DNA of 64,000 bases, taken from Eggerthellales bacterium (lineage in GTDB: Bacteria > Actinomycetota > Coriobacteriia > Coriobacteriales > Eggerthellaceae). A model generated the notes under the pieces. That model was not told the DNA's origin. It saw only the letters and a list, made by a program, of their open reading frames with translations, and made no database searches. Numbering within the stretch: position 1 is the first letter of the stretch; every line of letters begins with the position of its first letter. Positions 49,594-59,124 of the stretch are shown here, in pieces. Both the position numbers and the translations under genes were made by a program. The DNA lies in contig JAQXVU010000005.1 in the NCBI GenBank assembly GCA_029225085.1, positions 32,198 through 96,197 on the forward strand. The letters are read 5' to 3'.

Positions 49594-52344
49594 CTACTCA
49601 GTTCTCTCGTGCTCGACGTTGCGATAGCCCTCGATGTGGTCACCGATCTTGATGTCCTGGTAACCCTCGATGCCGATACCGCACTCGTAGCCCTGCTTGA
49701 CGGTCTTAACGTCGTCCTTGAAGCGACGCAGGGAGCCGATCTTGCCCTCGTAGATAACGGTACCGTCACGAACGATGCGAACGCGATCCTCGCGGCTGAT
49801 CTCGCCTTCCATGACATAGCCGCCGGCGATGGTGCCAACCTTAGGCACATTGAAGGTCTCGCGAACCTCGACCACACCGGTGTCCTCTTCCACAATCTCG
49901 GGGGACAGCAAACCAACGCGTGCGGCGTTGATGTCCTCGAGGGCCTGGTAGATAACACGGTACAGACGAATGTCGACCTTCTCCTGCTCTGCCATGGCGC
50001 GAGACTTGCCCATAGGACGAACATTGAAGCCGATGATGATGGCGTCGGAAGCGGCAGCCAGGGTGACGTCGGTCTCGGTAATGCCGCCAACAGCAGCGTG
50101 AACCACGTTGATGCGAACCTCGGTCTGATCCATCTTCGAGAAGGAATCCTTCAGAGCCTCGATAGAGCCCTGAACGTCGGCCTTCACGATGAGGTTCAGG
50201 TCGGTCTGCTTGCCTTCCTCGATGCGAGCGAAGAGGTCGTCGAGGCTCATGTGAGAGCGCTCGTCCTGCTGAGCGAGGCGGGCACGGAGCTGACGGTCCT
50301 TAGCGAGGTTGCGGGCATCGCGCTCGTCCTCGAAGACGCGGAACTCGTCACCGGCAACGGGGACGGAATCGAGACCCAGGATCTCGACAGGATCAGCAGG
50401 GCCGGCAGCCTTCACGCGGCGACCCTTAGGATCGATAAGGGCACGAACGCGACCATAGGCGGTGCCAGCAACGATGACGTCACCAGGATGCAGGGTACCG
50501 CGGTTCACCAGAACGGTGGCAACAGGGCCACGACCCTTGTCGAGGTTGGCCTCGATAACGAAGCCGGATGCCTCAGCATCAGGGTTAGCCTTCAGCTCGA
50601 GGACGTCAGCCTGCAGCAGGATGGTCTCGAGCAGGTCGTCGATGTTCAGCTTCTTCTTAGCGGAAACCTCGACGAACATGTTCTCGCCGCCCCACTCCTC
50701 GGGGATGATGCCGTACTCGGTGAGCTCCTGACGAACCTTGTCTGGGTTGGCGCCGGGCTTGTCGATCTTGTTCACGGCCACGACAACGGGAACGCCTGCT
50801 GCCTTAGCGTGATTGATAGACTCAACGGTCTGGGGCATGACGCCGTCATCTGCGGCAACCACCAGAACGGCGATGTCGGTAATCTGAGCACCGCGGGCAC
50901 GCATGGCGGTAAATGCCTCGTGACCAGGGGTATCGATGAAGGTGATCTGACGGTCGTTGATATGAACAACCGATGCACCAATGTGCTGGGTGATGCCGCC
51001 AGCCTCCTTGGCTGCAACGCCGGTCTCGCGGATGGCGTCGAGCAGAGAGGTCTTGCCGTGGTCGACGTGACCCATGACGGTGACCACAGGAGGACGAGGC
51101 TTCAGGTCCTCCTCGGAGTCGTTGTAGACAACCATGTACTCCTCTTCAGGAGACTTCACACGGACCTTGCGGCCCAGATCATCGGCAACAAGCTCGATGA
51201 GCTCATCGCTCATAGACTGGGTAAGGGTCATAGGAGTGCCCAGCATGAACAGGCGCTTGATGATCTCGTTAGGGGCAACGCTCAGAGCCTCAGCCACCTC
51301 AGCGACGGTAGCACCCTGAGAGATCTCGATAACGTTCTCATCGAGGAGCAGATCGGCGTCGATGCCCAGCTCCTGAGCCTGCTGCTCTACGCGCTCACGC
51401 TCCATAGCGGCGCGCTTCTCCTTGCGCTTCTTGCGGCGGCCCTCACCCTCATGGGTGGTAGCAGCGGCAACAGCGGCGCGAGCCTCAGCGAGAACCTTGT
51501 CGCGCTGCAGCTTCTCAGCCTGAACGGCCATCTTGGAATAGCGATCTTCCTCGGTGGAAGCACTGTTCTCGAGCTCGGGAACAACGGGCTCGAAGTTGTG
51601 AACGCGGTTTCCGCCCTTCTTCTTGGTCTGCTTCTTAGGAGCAGCGGCGGCACGGGCCTTATCCTGCTCGAGGCGCTTCTTCTCCTGCTCGATCTGAGCA
51701 AGCAGGCCTCCGAAGTTGGAAGAGGAAGGTGCGGCCTTAGCGGGAGCAGCCTTGCGAGGAGCCTGAGGGGCGGGCTTAGCGGTCTTCTTGCCACCGCGAG
51801 CAGCAGCCAGGCGCTCTTCGACGGCGCGCTTCTTGGCGACCTCCTTTGCCTGGGCCTCGGCACGGGCCTTCAGCTTAGCCTCGGCAGCTTCGCGGGCTAC
51901 GCGCTGCCTTTCCTGCTCGATCTGGCTTTCGAGTCCTGCAAAGCGAGAGGAGTGGCCCTTCGCAGGAGCGGAAGCAGCTTCGGACTGGTTTGCTGCACCA
52001 TCGTTGGCACCGGAACGGGCAGACTGGGCCTTCTGACGGCTGGCACGCTCGGCCTCACGCTGAGCGCGTTCCTTCTCTACTGCAGCGCGACGAGCAGCCT
52101 GCTCGGCTGCGCGCTTCTTATCTGCGGCGTTTGGCTTGGGACGAGACTGCTTGGCCTTCTCGTCGGACTCTGCGGAAGCAGAGCTATCAGCGCCGAGCTC
52201 CTTGCGGATCCTGTCAACGTAGGCGTCGTTCAGAACGCTGGCATGGCTCTTGGCGGGAATCTTCATTGCGGCAAGCTTGTCAAGCAGCTCCTTACTGGAG
52301 ATGTTGAACTCCTTTGCCAGCTCATGTACACGCATACTTGGCAT
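49594..52344 (-). CDS. infB: Translation initiation factor IF-2
   Basis: A 916-residue GTPase that delivers initiator fMet-tRNA to the 30S subunit. The N-terminal domain ([21 protein letters not shown]) is followed by about 250 residues of Ala/Lys/Glu-rich helical linker, a second IF2_N at about 330-385, and the G domain with GHVDHGKT at 425-432, DTPGHEAF and NKID. Then come domains II-IV (the end [21 protein letters not shown]). The ATG overlaps the rnpM stop by one base. Confidence 0.97.
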   Translation of the reverse strand: MPSMRVHELAKEFNISSKELLDKLAAMKIPAKSHASVLNDAYVDRIRKELGADSSASAESDEKAKQSRPKPNAADKKRAAEQAARRAAVEKERAQREAERASRQKAQSARSGANDGAANQSEAASAPAKGHSSRFAGLESQIEQERQRVAREAAEAKLKARAEAQAKEVAKKRAVEERLAAARGGKKTAKPAPQAPRKAAPAKAAPSSSNFGGLLAQIEQEKKRLEQDKARAAAAPKKQTKKKGGNRVHNFEPVVPELENSASTEEDRYSKMAVQAEKLQRDKVLAEARAAVAAATTHEGEGRRKKRKEKRAAMERERVEQQAQELGIDADLLLDENVIEISQGATVAEVAEALSVAPNEIIKRLFMLGTPMTLTQSMSDELIELVADDLGRKVRVKSPEEEYMVVYNDSEEDLKPRPPVVTVMGHVDHGKTSLLDAIRETGVAAKEAGGITQHIGASVVHINDRQITFIDTPGHEAFTAMRARGAQITDIAVLVVAADDGVMPQTVESINHAKAAGVPVVVAVNKIDKPGANPDKVRQELTEYGIIPEEWGGENMFVEVSAKKKLNIDDLLETILLQADVLELKANPDAEASGFVIEANLDKGRGPVATVLVNRGTLHPGDVIVAGTAYGRVRALIDPKGRRVKAAGPADPVEILGLDSVPVAGDEFRVFEDERDARNLAKDRQLRARLAQQDERSHMSLDDLFARIEEGKQTDLNLIVKADVQGSIEALKDSFSKMDQTEVRINVVHAAVGGITETDVTLAAASDAIIIGFNVRPMGKSRAMAEQEKVDIRLYRVIYQALEDINAARVGLLSPEIVEEDTGVVEVRETFNVPKVGTIAGGYVMEGEISREDRVRIVRDGTVIYEGKIGSLRRFKDDVKTVKQGYECGIGIEGYQDIKIGDHIEGYRNVEHERTE

Positions 52345-52628
52345 TAATTCTCCTCTTCTTCACTGGCTAGCGCCTGATTAAGCCCGTTGGCGATAGCCTC
52401 ATAGTCCTCTTTGCTCACCGTCGTCTTCAAAGCAGCGTTCAGACGGTGGGATTTCATAACCTTGGCGAAGCACTCCTGCGAACACACATAAGCACCCCGT
52501 CCTGGGGCATTGCCCGCAGGATCGAAGCGCACATGACCTTCGGAATCCCGCACGATACGGTGCAGTTTCACCTTGTCATCTTGCATTCTACATGCAATGC
52601 AGCTTCTCTGTCGCTTCACCTTTGGCAT
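52344..52628 (-). CDS. rnpM: YlxR/RnpM family RNA-binding protein
   Basis: 94 residues: [41 protein letters not shown]. This is the DUF448 fold with a conserved CxxC, found between nusA and infB in most Gram-positive bacteria. Recent work links it to RNase P modulation, hence the name RnpM; older annotations use YlxR. It starts 18 bp after nusA. Confidence 0.92.
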   Translation of the reverse strand: MPKVKRQRSCIACRMQDDKVKLHRIVRDSEGHVRFDPAGNAPGRGAYVCSQECFAKVMKSHRLNAALKTTVSKEDYEAIANGLNQALASEEEEN

Positions 52629-52646
52629 AAGTGCTCGTATTCGCCC

Positions 52647-53846
52647 TTATTCGCAATCGGCGTGGATACCGCAATAAGCGCTACCGGGACGTGCATGGTT
52701 GCGGCAGCGAACGCCCTCGGGGCTCACATAGGTGCAGTAACCATCGGTCTCTTCCTCTGGCTCATCGATGAGCAGATCGTCTTCCTCTACCAGGTTGCTG
52801 GCGAAGGAAGCGGACTTGATGTCGATGTGCCAGCCGGTGAGGCGAGCAGCCAGGCGAGCGTTCTGGCCCTCCTTGCCGATAGCCAGGGAGAGCTGATCGT
52901 CAGGCACGTGAACGCGAGCGTAGTGATTTGCCTCATCGATGTCGACGCTGGTGACGCGTGCAGGGGAAAGAGCGTTGGCAACGTATACTGCAGGGTTCTC
53001 ATCCCACTGGATAACATCGACGCGCTCGTTGCGGAGCTCTTCGACCACCATGCGGACGCGGGAGCCCTTAGGGCCAACGCAAGCGCCTACAGGATCGAGA
53101 TGTGGCTCGCGAGAAGCGACGGCCACCTTGCTGCGAACGCCTGGCTCACGAGCGATGCTCTTGATCTCGACCATGCCGTCATAGACCTCGGGAACCTCGA
53201 TCTCGAAGAGACGACGGATCAGGTCAGGGTGGGTACGGGATACGATGATGGCGGGACGAGCCTGCTCACCGCGGGCACGAGGAAGGTCGGCGCTTGGGTT
53301 GCGCACGTCGATGATGAGGGTCTTGATGCGCTGGTTGTGACGATAGCGCTCGTTGGCAGGACGCTCATTGCGCTCGCCCTCGTTGCGAGAGAGGTCGTAA
53401 TGAGGAAGCTCGGCCTCGACGCCTTCGCGAATCTTGATGATGGTGAAATCAGGGGTGCCCTGCAGAACGGTACCGGTTACCAGATCGCCTACGCGCTCGG
53501 AGAACTCCTCGTAGATGCTCTGCTGATGAGCCTCGCGCACGATAGAGGAAATGACGCTCTTGGCGTTCTGAGCAGCGATGCGGGACACGTCGTCAGGGGT
53601 GACGTCGCGCTCTTCGAACTCGGCGTACTCGCCGGTCTCCTCATCGGGCTCGCCTACGGGCACCATCTCATACACATAGATGTGACCGGTCTCACGGTCG
53701 ATGATTACGCGAGCATCCCACTCCAGGTTCAGGATGTGCTGATAGCTCTTTGCCAGGGAAGCCTCGAGACGCTCGATGAGATAGAACTCGTCGACCTTGC
53801 GCTCGTGGGCCAAAGCCTGCAATGCATCAATCAGTTCAGAAGCCAT
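52647..53846 (-). CDS. nusA: Transcription termination/antitermination factor NusA with Cys-rich C-terminal tail
   Basis: 399 residues: N-terminal RNA polymerase-binding domain (1-130), S1 domain (GDLVTGTVLQGTPDFTIIKIREG), two KH domains (VGACVGPKGSRVRMV, SLAIGKEGQNARLAARLTGW). No acidic AR domains are present. The end is unusual: Cys371, Cys381, His384, Cys392, His395 and Cys398 in the segment CTYVSPEGVRCRNHARPGS-x3-CGIHADC, which looks like a small zinc-binding module. It modulates pausing and termination; a leader hairpin upstream of rimP may be its autoregulatory target. Confidence 0.95.
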   Translation of the reverse strand: MASELIDALQALAHERKVDEFYLIERLEASLAKSYQHILNLEWDARVIIDRETGHIYVYEMVPVGEPDEETGEYAEFEERDVTPDDVSRIAAQNAKSVISSIVREAHQQSIYEEFSERVGDLVTGTVLQGTPDFTIIKIREGVEAELPHYDLSRNEGERNERPANERYRHNQRIKTLIIDVRNPSADLPRARGEQARPAIIVSRTHPDLIRRLFEIEVPEVYDGMVEIKSIAREPGVRSKVAVASREPHLDPVGACVGPKGSRVRMVVEELRNERVDVIQWDENPAVYVANALSPARVTSVDIDEANHYARVHVPDDQLSLAIGKEGQNARLAARLTGWHIDIKSASFASNLVEEDDLLIDEPEEETDGYCTYVSPEGVRCRNHARPGSAYCGIHADCE

Positions 53847-53876
53847 AGCCTACTCTCTCCTATCTATAGCCAACGA

Positions 53877-54359
53877 CTACGCGTTGAAATCGATGACGCC
53901 CTTAACATTGGCGCGCTTAATGTCACTAAGGGGAATCTCATGGCAGATTCCGTCTACCTCAAGCAGGACGTTGCCGTCCTCGTAGCCCTTCAGAAGGCCC
54001 GTCCATTTGTTGCGTCCCTCATAGGGGCCGGCCAAACGAAGGACCACCGTCTCCCCTGCAAAGGCCGCGAAGTGCTCGGGGGTGCGCAGGGGACGGTCGA
54101 TACCCGGAGAGGAAACTTCCAGGGTATAGGCACCGGGGAAGGGATCGAGCTCATCCATGATGTCGTTGATCCAGGACTGAGCGCTGGCCAGCTCTTCGAA
54201 GCTGACACCCTCAGGTGTATCGATGTAGACACGAATGGTCGGGGCCTTCTTGGCTCCCACCAGCTCTACCGTGACGATCTCGACGCCTTCGGCCTCTCCG
54301 CGAGGAGCCAGGGCGTCTAAGAGCTCTTGTTCTTTTCTGCTCAGCAAAGGACCTTCCAT
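53877..54359 (-). CDS. rimP: Ribosome maturation factor RimP
   Basis: 160 residues. The N-terminal domain has VEIVTVELVGAKKAPTIRVYIDTPEGVSFEE and the signature LEVSSPGIDRPLRTPEHF; the C-terminal SH3-like part is LLKGYEDGNVLLEVDG. RimP is needed for early 30S assembly. AAAGGGG precedes the ATG. First gene of the nusA-infB operon; a long hairpin lies 13 bp upstream. Confidence 0.94.
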   Translation of the reverse strand: MEGPLLSRKEQELLDALAPRGEAEGVEIVTVELVGAKKAPTIRVYIDTPEGVSFEELASAQSWINDIMDELDPFPGAYTLEVSSPGIDRPLRTPEHFAAFAGETVVLRLAGPYEGRNKWTGLLKGYEDGNVLLEVDGICHEIPLSDIKRANVKGVIDFNA

Positions 54360-54372
54360 TCCCCTTTAGAAA

Positions 54373-54402
54373 CGAAGGAAGCGGGTAAACCCGCTTCCTT
54401 CG
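54373..54402 (-). terminator. Hairpin in the rimP-nusA leader (possible NusA-controlled terminator; alternatively hydrogenase terminator)
   Basis: CGAAGGAAGCGGG (54373-54385) and CCCGCTTCCTTCG (54390-54402) form a perfect 13-bp stem with a 4-nt loop. On the minus strand it is followed by TTTCTAAAG, a weak U-run. It lies downstream of the best rimP promoter candidates and 13 bp before the rimP start. It could therefore act as an attenuator as well as ending hydrogenase transcripts. Confidence 0.75.
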
Positions 54403-54431
54403 AAACAACAACATATATTTCGCCTGAAGAC

Positions 54432-54447
54432 AATATAAGTACTTATA
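54432..54447 (-). promoter_or_regulatory. Candidate -10 elements for the rimP-nusA operon
   Basis: TATAAG (54447-54442) and TATATT (54437-54432) on the minus strand in an AT-rich patch of the 171-bp spacer between the hydrogenase large subunit and rimP. The -35 regions are weak. Confidence 0.4.
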
Positions 54448-54530
54448 GCACACTTCAGCCCATCAGAACAGAGCATATGGGCAAATTGCTACCAAGCTTA
54501 CCAGCTACGCCCCGCAAACCTTCGAAAAGC

Positions 54531-55814
54531 TTAATGAACCGAGCAGGAGAAGCAGGGGTCGTAGGCACGAACCAGCTTCTCTACCTGCAGACGAATGACG
54601 TCCTCGGGAGTACCCTTTTCCAGCAGATAGTCGACGGTGGTACGGGCATCTACTTCTAGGTTAGCCATGTTCTGGCAGGTAGGCGTCATGATGTTTGCAT
54701 TGACCACCTTGCCGTCGTCGTCGAGGGTCACCTCATGGAAGACGATGCCGCGAGGAGCCTCCGTCACGCCGATGCCATGACCAGCGCACACCTTGAAGGG
54801 CTCGGGGACGCTGGTCCCCTCCCCCTCTGCCAGCTCGCAGCAGATCTCGGAGCAGCGCACCAAGGCATCTACCAGCTCGACGGCCTGAGCCACGTTGTTC
54901 TTGAAGGGGTTCAGCACCGGAGGACGCAGACCCACCTTGGCAGCGGCCAGCTTGGCATCGGAGGTGAGGTTGTCCCATGAGGCGTTGATGCGAGCCAGGG
55001 CGCCGGTGAAGTAGGGCTTGTCCCCCTTCACGGTACGGGAGCAGAAGGCTGCGGAATGGTCCACCGCGTACTCGCGGATGAAATCGTCACGCTGCAGTGC
55101 AGTGAAGGTGTCGCCGGAGCCCAGGAACTTCAGGATGTCAGAGCTCTGAATGGGGTACTCCCCTTCTTCCACCATAGCGAGCATCTCGCCCTTAACGGCG
55201 ATGTCGGGCACAGAGAAGCTGTTGAAGAGATCGACGACCTCCTTGGCGAAAGGCAGAATCTCGTCCATCATGTCGGCCATCTCGAGGTACTCGGCAGAGC
55301 TCATCTCGTGGGTGAAGCCGCCAACCACCGCGGTGATGGGGTGAATAGAACGACCCGCCACGCGGTTGCACAGCTCGTTGCCCAGCCATTTCACCCGCAG
55401 GGCCTTGTCCAACAGCTCAGGGTTGGTGTCGGCCAGAGGGAACATAGAGCGATGGCCCAGGTAGTCGGGAACCGCAAAAACGAACAGATGAGAGGCGTGG
55501 TTCTGCAAGTAGGAGCCGTACACCATGAGCTGGCGGAGCAGCTGGGTGCGACGGGACACTTGAATGCCGAAGATCTGTTCGATGGCCTTCAGGTCGGTGA
55601 TGACGTGGTTCTCGGAGCAGATGCCGCAGATACGGGAGCAGATGTAGGTGGAATCGAGATAGCTCCTGCCCTTCACCATAGCCTCGAACATGCGAGCGGG
55701 CTCGATGACGGACATCCGCACATCTTGTACCTGGCCGTCCTCAATGACCACGTGAATGCTTCCGTGGCCCTCCACGCGGGCCATGTGGTCACAGCTGATC
55801 TTGGTAGCAGTCAT
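54531..55814 (-). CDS. [NiFe] hydrogenase large (alpha) subunit, group 3b-like
   Basis: A 427-residue catalytic subunit. The Ni-Fe ligands are Cys63-x2-Cys66 (RICGICSENH) and Cys421-x2-Cys424 (DPCFSCSVH). With the beta, gamma and delta genes upstream it forms a cytoplasmic NAD(P)-linked hydrogenase of the sulfhydrogenase type, in the order beta-gamma-delta-alpha as in Pyrococcus. The protein ends exactly at the His of the DPCxSCSVH motif, so the C-terminal peptide normally removed by a maturation endopeptidase is absent. The role may be H2 production or uptake to balance NAD(P)H. Maturation genes (hyp) are not in the window. Confidence 0.92.
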   Translation of the reverse strand: MTATKISCDHMARVEGHGSIHVVIEDGQVQDVRMSVIEPARMFEAMVKGRSYLDSTYICSRICGICSENHVITDLKAIEQIFGIQVSRRTQLLRQLMVYGSYLQNHASHLFVFAVPDYLGHRSMFPLADTNPELLDKALRVKWLGNELCNRVAGRSIHPITAVVGGFTHEMSSAEYLEMADMMDEILPFAKEVVDLFNSFSVPDIAVKGEMLAMVEEGEYPIQSSDILKFLGSGDTFTALQRDDFIREYAVDHSAAFCSRTVKGDKPYFTGALARINASWDNLTSDAKLAAAKVGLRPPVLNPFKNNVAQAVELVDALVRCSEICCELAEGEGTSVPEPFKVCAGHGIGVTEAPRGIVFHEVTLDDDGKVVNANIMTPTCQNMANLEVDARTTVDYLLEKGTPEDVIRLQVEKLVRAYDPCFSCSVH

Positions 55815-56630
55815 CTACTTCACCTCCTGATTGCGAGATTCCATGAACTCCTGGTACTGGGGGTTGGTCTGGTTGAACATCTCGAGCTTCTGGCAGAACA
55901 GATCGACATCGAGACCGTAGCCTTCCACGATGTCGCAGGCAGAAGACAGGTTGGCCGAAGGGGACAGACCGCGGCAGCCGCTGCAGGGACGACCCAGGTT
56001 CACGCAGCGCGCATGGCAGCCAGCCATGGTGACCATGCCCATGCAAACCTGGCCCCGCTCATAGAAGCACTGGGTCTCGTTGGCCTTGCACTCACCGCAC
56101 ATGCTGCGGGAGGGCGTGCGCTTGTTAGAGCCCATAAGTGCCTGCTGCAGCACATCGACGAACTCGTAGAAGTCGATGGGACAGCAAGGGACGATGAAGT
56201 CGGCATCTACCACCGAGCGCACGGAGCGAGGCTGCACCAGCTTGCCGGCAGCAGAGGGCACCGACTCGCCGTAGACCTCTTGGGTGTGAAAGGACAGGTC
56301 GCGGGCGGCCATACCGGGAATGCCGGCACCGTTGGCGCATGCGCCGATGGTGATGAGGGTGTCGGCAACCTCGCGAATATGGCGCACCGTCTCGACGTCA
56401 GCCTCAGTGGTGAGGGCGCCTTCGATGATGGCCACATCGTAGTCCTCGGGAAGCTTGGCCGAAGAGGTCATGCTCCAGAAGACCAGCTCGATCTGGCCCA
56501 CCACGTCGAGCAGGTACTGCTCCTTGTTGGTTATCTGCAACTGGCAGCCAAAGCAGCTGGCGAAGCTGAACACGGCCACCCTGGGAATCTGGCGGGTTGC
56601 CAGGGTACTGGTTGGTGAAAACGTCGTCAT
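55815..56630 (-). CDS. [NiFe] hydrogenase small (delta) subunit
   Basis: 271 residues. The N-terminal FSFASCFGCQLQITNKEQYL provides the proximal cluster ligands, ITIGACANGAGIPGM the next, and C-terminal cysteines (RSMCGECKANETQCF, CHARCVNLGRPCSGCRG) further [4Fe-4S] ligands. There is no Tat signal, so it is cytoplasmic. It starts 1 bp after the gamma subunit and abuts the large subunit. Confidence 0.92.
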   Translation of the reverse strand: MTTFSPTSTLATRQIPRVAVFSFASCFGCQLQITNKEQYLLDVVGQIELVFWSMTSSAKLPEDYDVAIIEGALTTEADVETVRHIREVADTLITIGACANGAGIPGMAARDLSFHTQEVYGESVPSAAGKLVQPRSVRSVVDADFIVPCCPIDFYEFVDVLQQALMGSNKRTPSRSMCGECKANETQCFYERGQVCMGMVTMAGCHARCVNLGRPCSGCRGLSPSANLSSACDIVEGYGLDVDLFCQKLEMFNQTNPQYQEFMESRNQEVK

Positions 56631-56631
56631 G

Positions 56632-57564
56632 CTACATCGACCCCTGAATATTCATGGCTTCCCAATAGTTGAACACCGGTCCGTCGATGCAAGCGTACTG
56701 ATGGCCGATCTGGCAGTGGCCGCACTTGCCCATGCCACACTTCATGTGGCGCTCGAAGGACATGTAGATGTTGTCGTAGCTGATGCCCTTCTCGCGCATG
56801 GCATCTACCACGAAGCGATACATGACAGGGGGACCGCAGATGGCGCCGAAGGTCTCGGCAGGGTCAATTTCCAGCTCGGGGAAGCACTTGGTGACCACGC
56901 CCACTTCGCCATCCCAGTCATCGGTGGGGTTGTCTACCGTTACATGCAGGTCGAAGTCCTGGCGGGCCTTCCACATCTCAAGCTGCTCGCGGAACATGAC
57001 GTCGGCGGGGCTCTTAGAGCCGTACACGATGGTGACCTTGCCGAAGTCGCTGCGCTCGTCGTGGATGTTGTTGATCAGGGAGCGCAGGGGCGCAATGCCC
57101 AGACCGCCGGCAACGCAGAGCACGTCGTGGCCGCGCATGTCGTCGATGGGGAAACCGCGACCGAAGGGTCCGCGAATGCCCACGATGTCGCCGCACTTCA
57201 TGCTATGCAGCTTAGTGGTGAACTTACCGGCACGACGGACGCAGATCTCTATGAAGCCTTGCTTGGTTGGAGAGCCCGTGATAGAGATGGGCACCTCGCC
57301 AACACCGAAGATGGACACCTCGACGAACTGGCCGGGGCGCTGGTGAAAGGCCTCACGGATACGCTCGTCGATGAGGCGAATCTCGAAGAGCTTCTCGTAC
57401 TCGGTGAGGGTCTGAATAGAGGTGATGCGAGCGGGCCAAGGCCTGTAGGGGTTAGCCGCGATCATCTCCGCGCCGGTCAGGGGGCGCTTGTAGCGTCCCA
57501 GCGGGTGGGACTCGATGGTAGAGAGCAGCTCGCGCTCGCGAGCGGAAAGTCGGGTACCTGGCAC
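56632..57564 (-). CDS. Hydrogenase FAD/NAD(P)-binding (gamma) subunit
   Basis: 310 residues of the ferredoxin-NADP reductase type. The FAD-binding barrel (RPGQFVEVSIFGVGEVPISITGS) and the nucleotide domain (VLCVAGGLGIAPLRSLI, TIVYGSKSPADV) precede a C-terminal [2Fe-2S] set CGMGKCGHCQ plus YACIDGPVF. It exchanges electrons between the beta subunit clusters and NAD(P)H. GTG start overlapping the beta stop by one base. Confidence 0.92.
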   Translation of the reverse strand: MPGTRLSARERELLSTIESHPLGRYKRPLTGAEMIAANPYRPWPARITSIQTLTEYEKLFEIRLIDERIREAFHQRPGQFVEVSIFGVGEVPISITGSPTKQGFIEICVRRAGKFTTKLHSMKCGDIVGIRGPFGRGFPIDDMRGHDVLCVAGGLGIAPLRSLINNIHDERSDFGKVTIVYGSKSPADVMFREQLEMWKARQDFDLHVTVDNPTDDWDGEVGVVTKCFPELEIDPAETFGAICGPPVMYRFVVDAMREKGISYDNIYMSFERHMKCGMGKCGHCQIGHQYACIDGPVFNYWEAMNIQGSM

Positions 57565-58598
57565 TACTGCACCTCCTTTTCCTCGAAGAACTTCAGAACC
57601 TCAACGGGATTGATGTTGGCCTTGCAGGCCTTAATGCAGCGTCCGCAGCCTACGCAGAGCATACGGTCGTAGTTAGATTGGAAGCCGTTGAGCTTGTGGT
57701 ACATGCGATGACGCACGCGATGCATGGCGCGGGGACGGAAGTTGTGGCCGCCGGCAACCCGCGCGAAGCTTGGCGAGGTGCAGGAGTCCCACAGGCGCTT
57801 CCTGGTTCCCTTGGTGCCATCAGGCGCCACGAAGTCCGCGATGTCGAAGCAGAAGCAGCTCGGGCACACCGCAGCGCAAGCGGTGCAGGACAGGCAGCGA
57901 TCGCCCAGCTCCTCCCAATAGGGATCGGAGTGGAAGGTGTCCATGAGCATGGCCACTTCCTTGATGTCGGGCATATCAGGGTTGAAGGCTTTGGCACGAC
58001 GAGCGGTGTACTCCCTGAAGGCGATACGGTCCTCGTCGGTGGCGTACTTCAGGTCGCAGAGGCTCTCGAGGAGCGTACCGGCTTCCACGCTGACAATGGA
58101 GACGATGTACTTGCTGCCGTCACCAATCTTGGTGAAGAACAGGTCGTAGCCGAAGCGGGCCTCGTCGCTATTCCACAGATTGCAGAAGCAGGTGTCGGTG
58201 GGCATGCAGCTCACACCGACGATGATGGTCTTCTCCCGCCGCGCAACGTAATAGGGGTCGGGGTATTTGCCGGACCTGTACACGAGGTCCATGCGATTGA
58301 ACGCATTGATGTCACAGGCATGAACGCCGAAAATGACGCGAGGCTTGATCTCGATGACCGATTCCTCAACATCATTGCCTTCCACATCGAAATTGAAGAG
58401 CACCTCTTCCGGTGGAAGAAGGTACTTCTTCGGGCTCGACACGGTAGTCGTATAGTCCAATTCCACCTCATCCGCCGAAGAGACAGAATCGAAAACAAAA
58501 CGGTCGCCGCGCTTAACAGGCGCGACGACCTCATACGATTCCATGAAGCCCTCGATGATGGAAGGAAGTTCAGATGCCTCGATGACGCGATAGAGCAT
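57564..58598 (-). CDS. Hydrogenase iron-sulfur (beta) subunit
   Basis: 344 residues. The sulfhydrogenase beta-like domain (VELDYTTTVSSPKKYLLPPEE, GVHACDINAFNRMD) is followed by two [4Fe-4S] sites: CLSCTACAAVCPSC and CVGCGRCIKACKANINPVEV. I use the ATG at 58598 with GGAGGGAGAG directly upstream; the frame is open to 58613. It lies 72 bp after ndk and heads the four-gene hydrogenase operon. Confidence 0.9.
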   Translation of the reverse strand: MLYRVIEASELPSIIEGFMESYEVVAPVKRGDRFVFDSVSSADEVELDYTTTVSSPKKYLLPPEEVLFNFDVEGNDVEESVIEIKPRVIFGVHACDINAFNRMDLVYRSGKYPDPYYVARREKTIIVGVSCMPTDTCFCNLWNSDEARFGYDLFFTKIGDGSKYIVSIVSVEAGTLLESLCDLKYATDEDRIAFREYTARRAKAFNPDMPDIKEVAMLMDTFHSDPYWEELGDRCLSCTACAAVCPSCFCFDIADFVAPDGTKGTRKRLWDSCTSPSFARVAGGHNFRPRAMHRVRHRMYHKLNGFQSNYDRMLCVGCGRCIKACKANINPVEVLKFFEEKEVQ

Positions 58599-58670
58599 TA
58601 TCTCTCCCTCCATTGGGCCGCACGTAGCTTACCCCCAATAAAGCAAGCGACCAGATTAAACCAGGCTATC

Positions 58671-59072
58671 TTAGAAGAAGATAGCAATCTCACGCTCTGC
58701 AGACTCAACGGAGTCAGAGCCGTGGATTACATTCTCATCCATAATCAGGCCGAAGTCACCGCGGATAGTGCCAGGTGCAGCCTCAGCAGGGTTAGTGGCA
58801 CCCATGAGAGTGCGGACCTTCTTCACAGCGCCCTCGCCGGAGATGACCATCTTCACAACAGGGCCGGAGGTGATGTAGGAGATCAGGCCATCGTAGAATG
58901 GCTTGCCCTCGTGCTCAGCGTAGTTAGCAGCAGCCTGCTCGTCGGTAACCATGCCCATCTCGAGGCGCTCGATAACCAGACCGGCGTTCTCGAAGCGAGC
59001 GATGATGTCGCCGATGTGACCGTTGCGCACACCATCAGGCTTAATCATGGAATAAGTCTTTTCAATTGCCAT
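58671..59072 (-). CDS. ndk: Nucleoside diphosphate kinase
   Basis: 133 residues: [29 protein letters not shown], and the active-site His in [21 protein letters not shown]. It equilibrates NTP pools. Slightly shorter than the usual 136-150. It lies between the TPR protein (52 bp upstream) and the hydrogenase operon. Confidence 0.96.
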   Translation of the reverse strand: MAIEKTYSMIKPDGVRNGHIGDIIARFENAGLVIERLEMGMVTDEQAAANYAEHEGKPFYDGLISYITSGPVVKMVISGEGAVKKVRTLMGATNPAEAAPGTIRGDFGLIMDENVIHGSDSVESAEREIAIFF

Positions 59073-59124
59073 GGTAGTTGTGTCCTTTCTCTCCTACTAC
59101 CCTTACGTAACGTCGCAAGCCAGC

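Noticed and set aside
49609..52347. 912-codon plus-strand frame
   Set aside because: Mirror of infB; composition reflects the reversed Ala/Lys linker.
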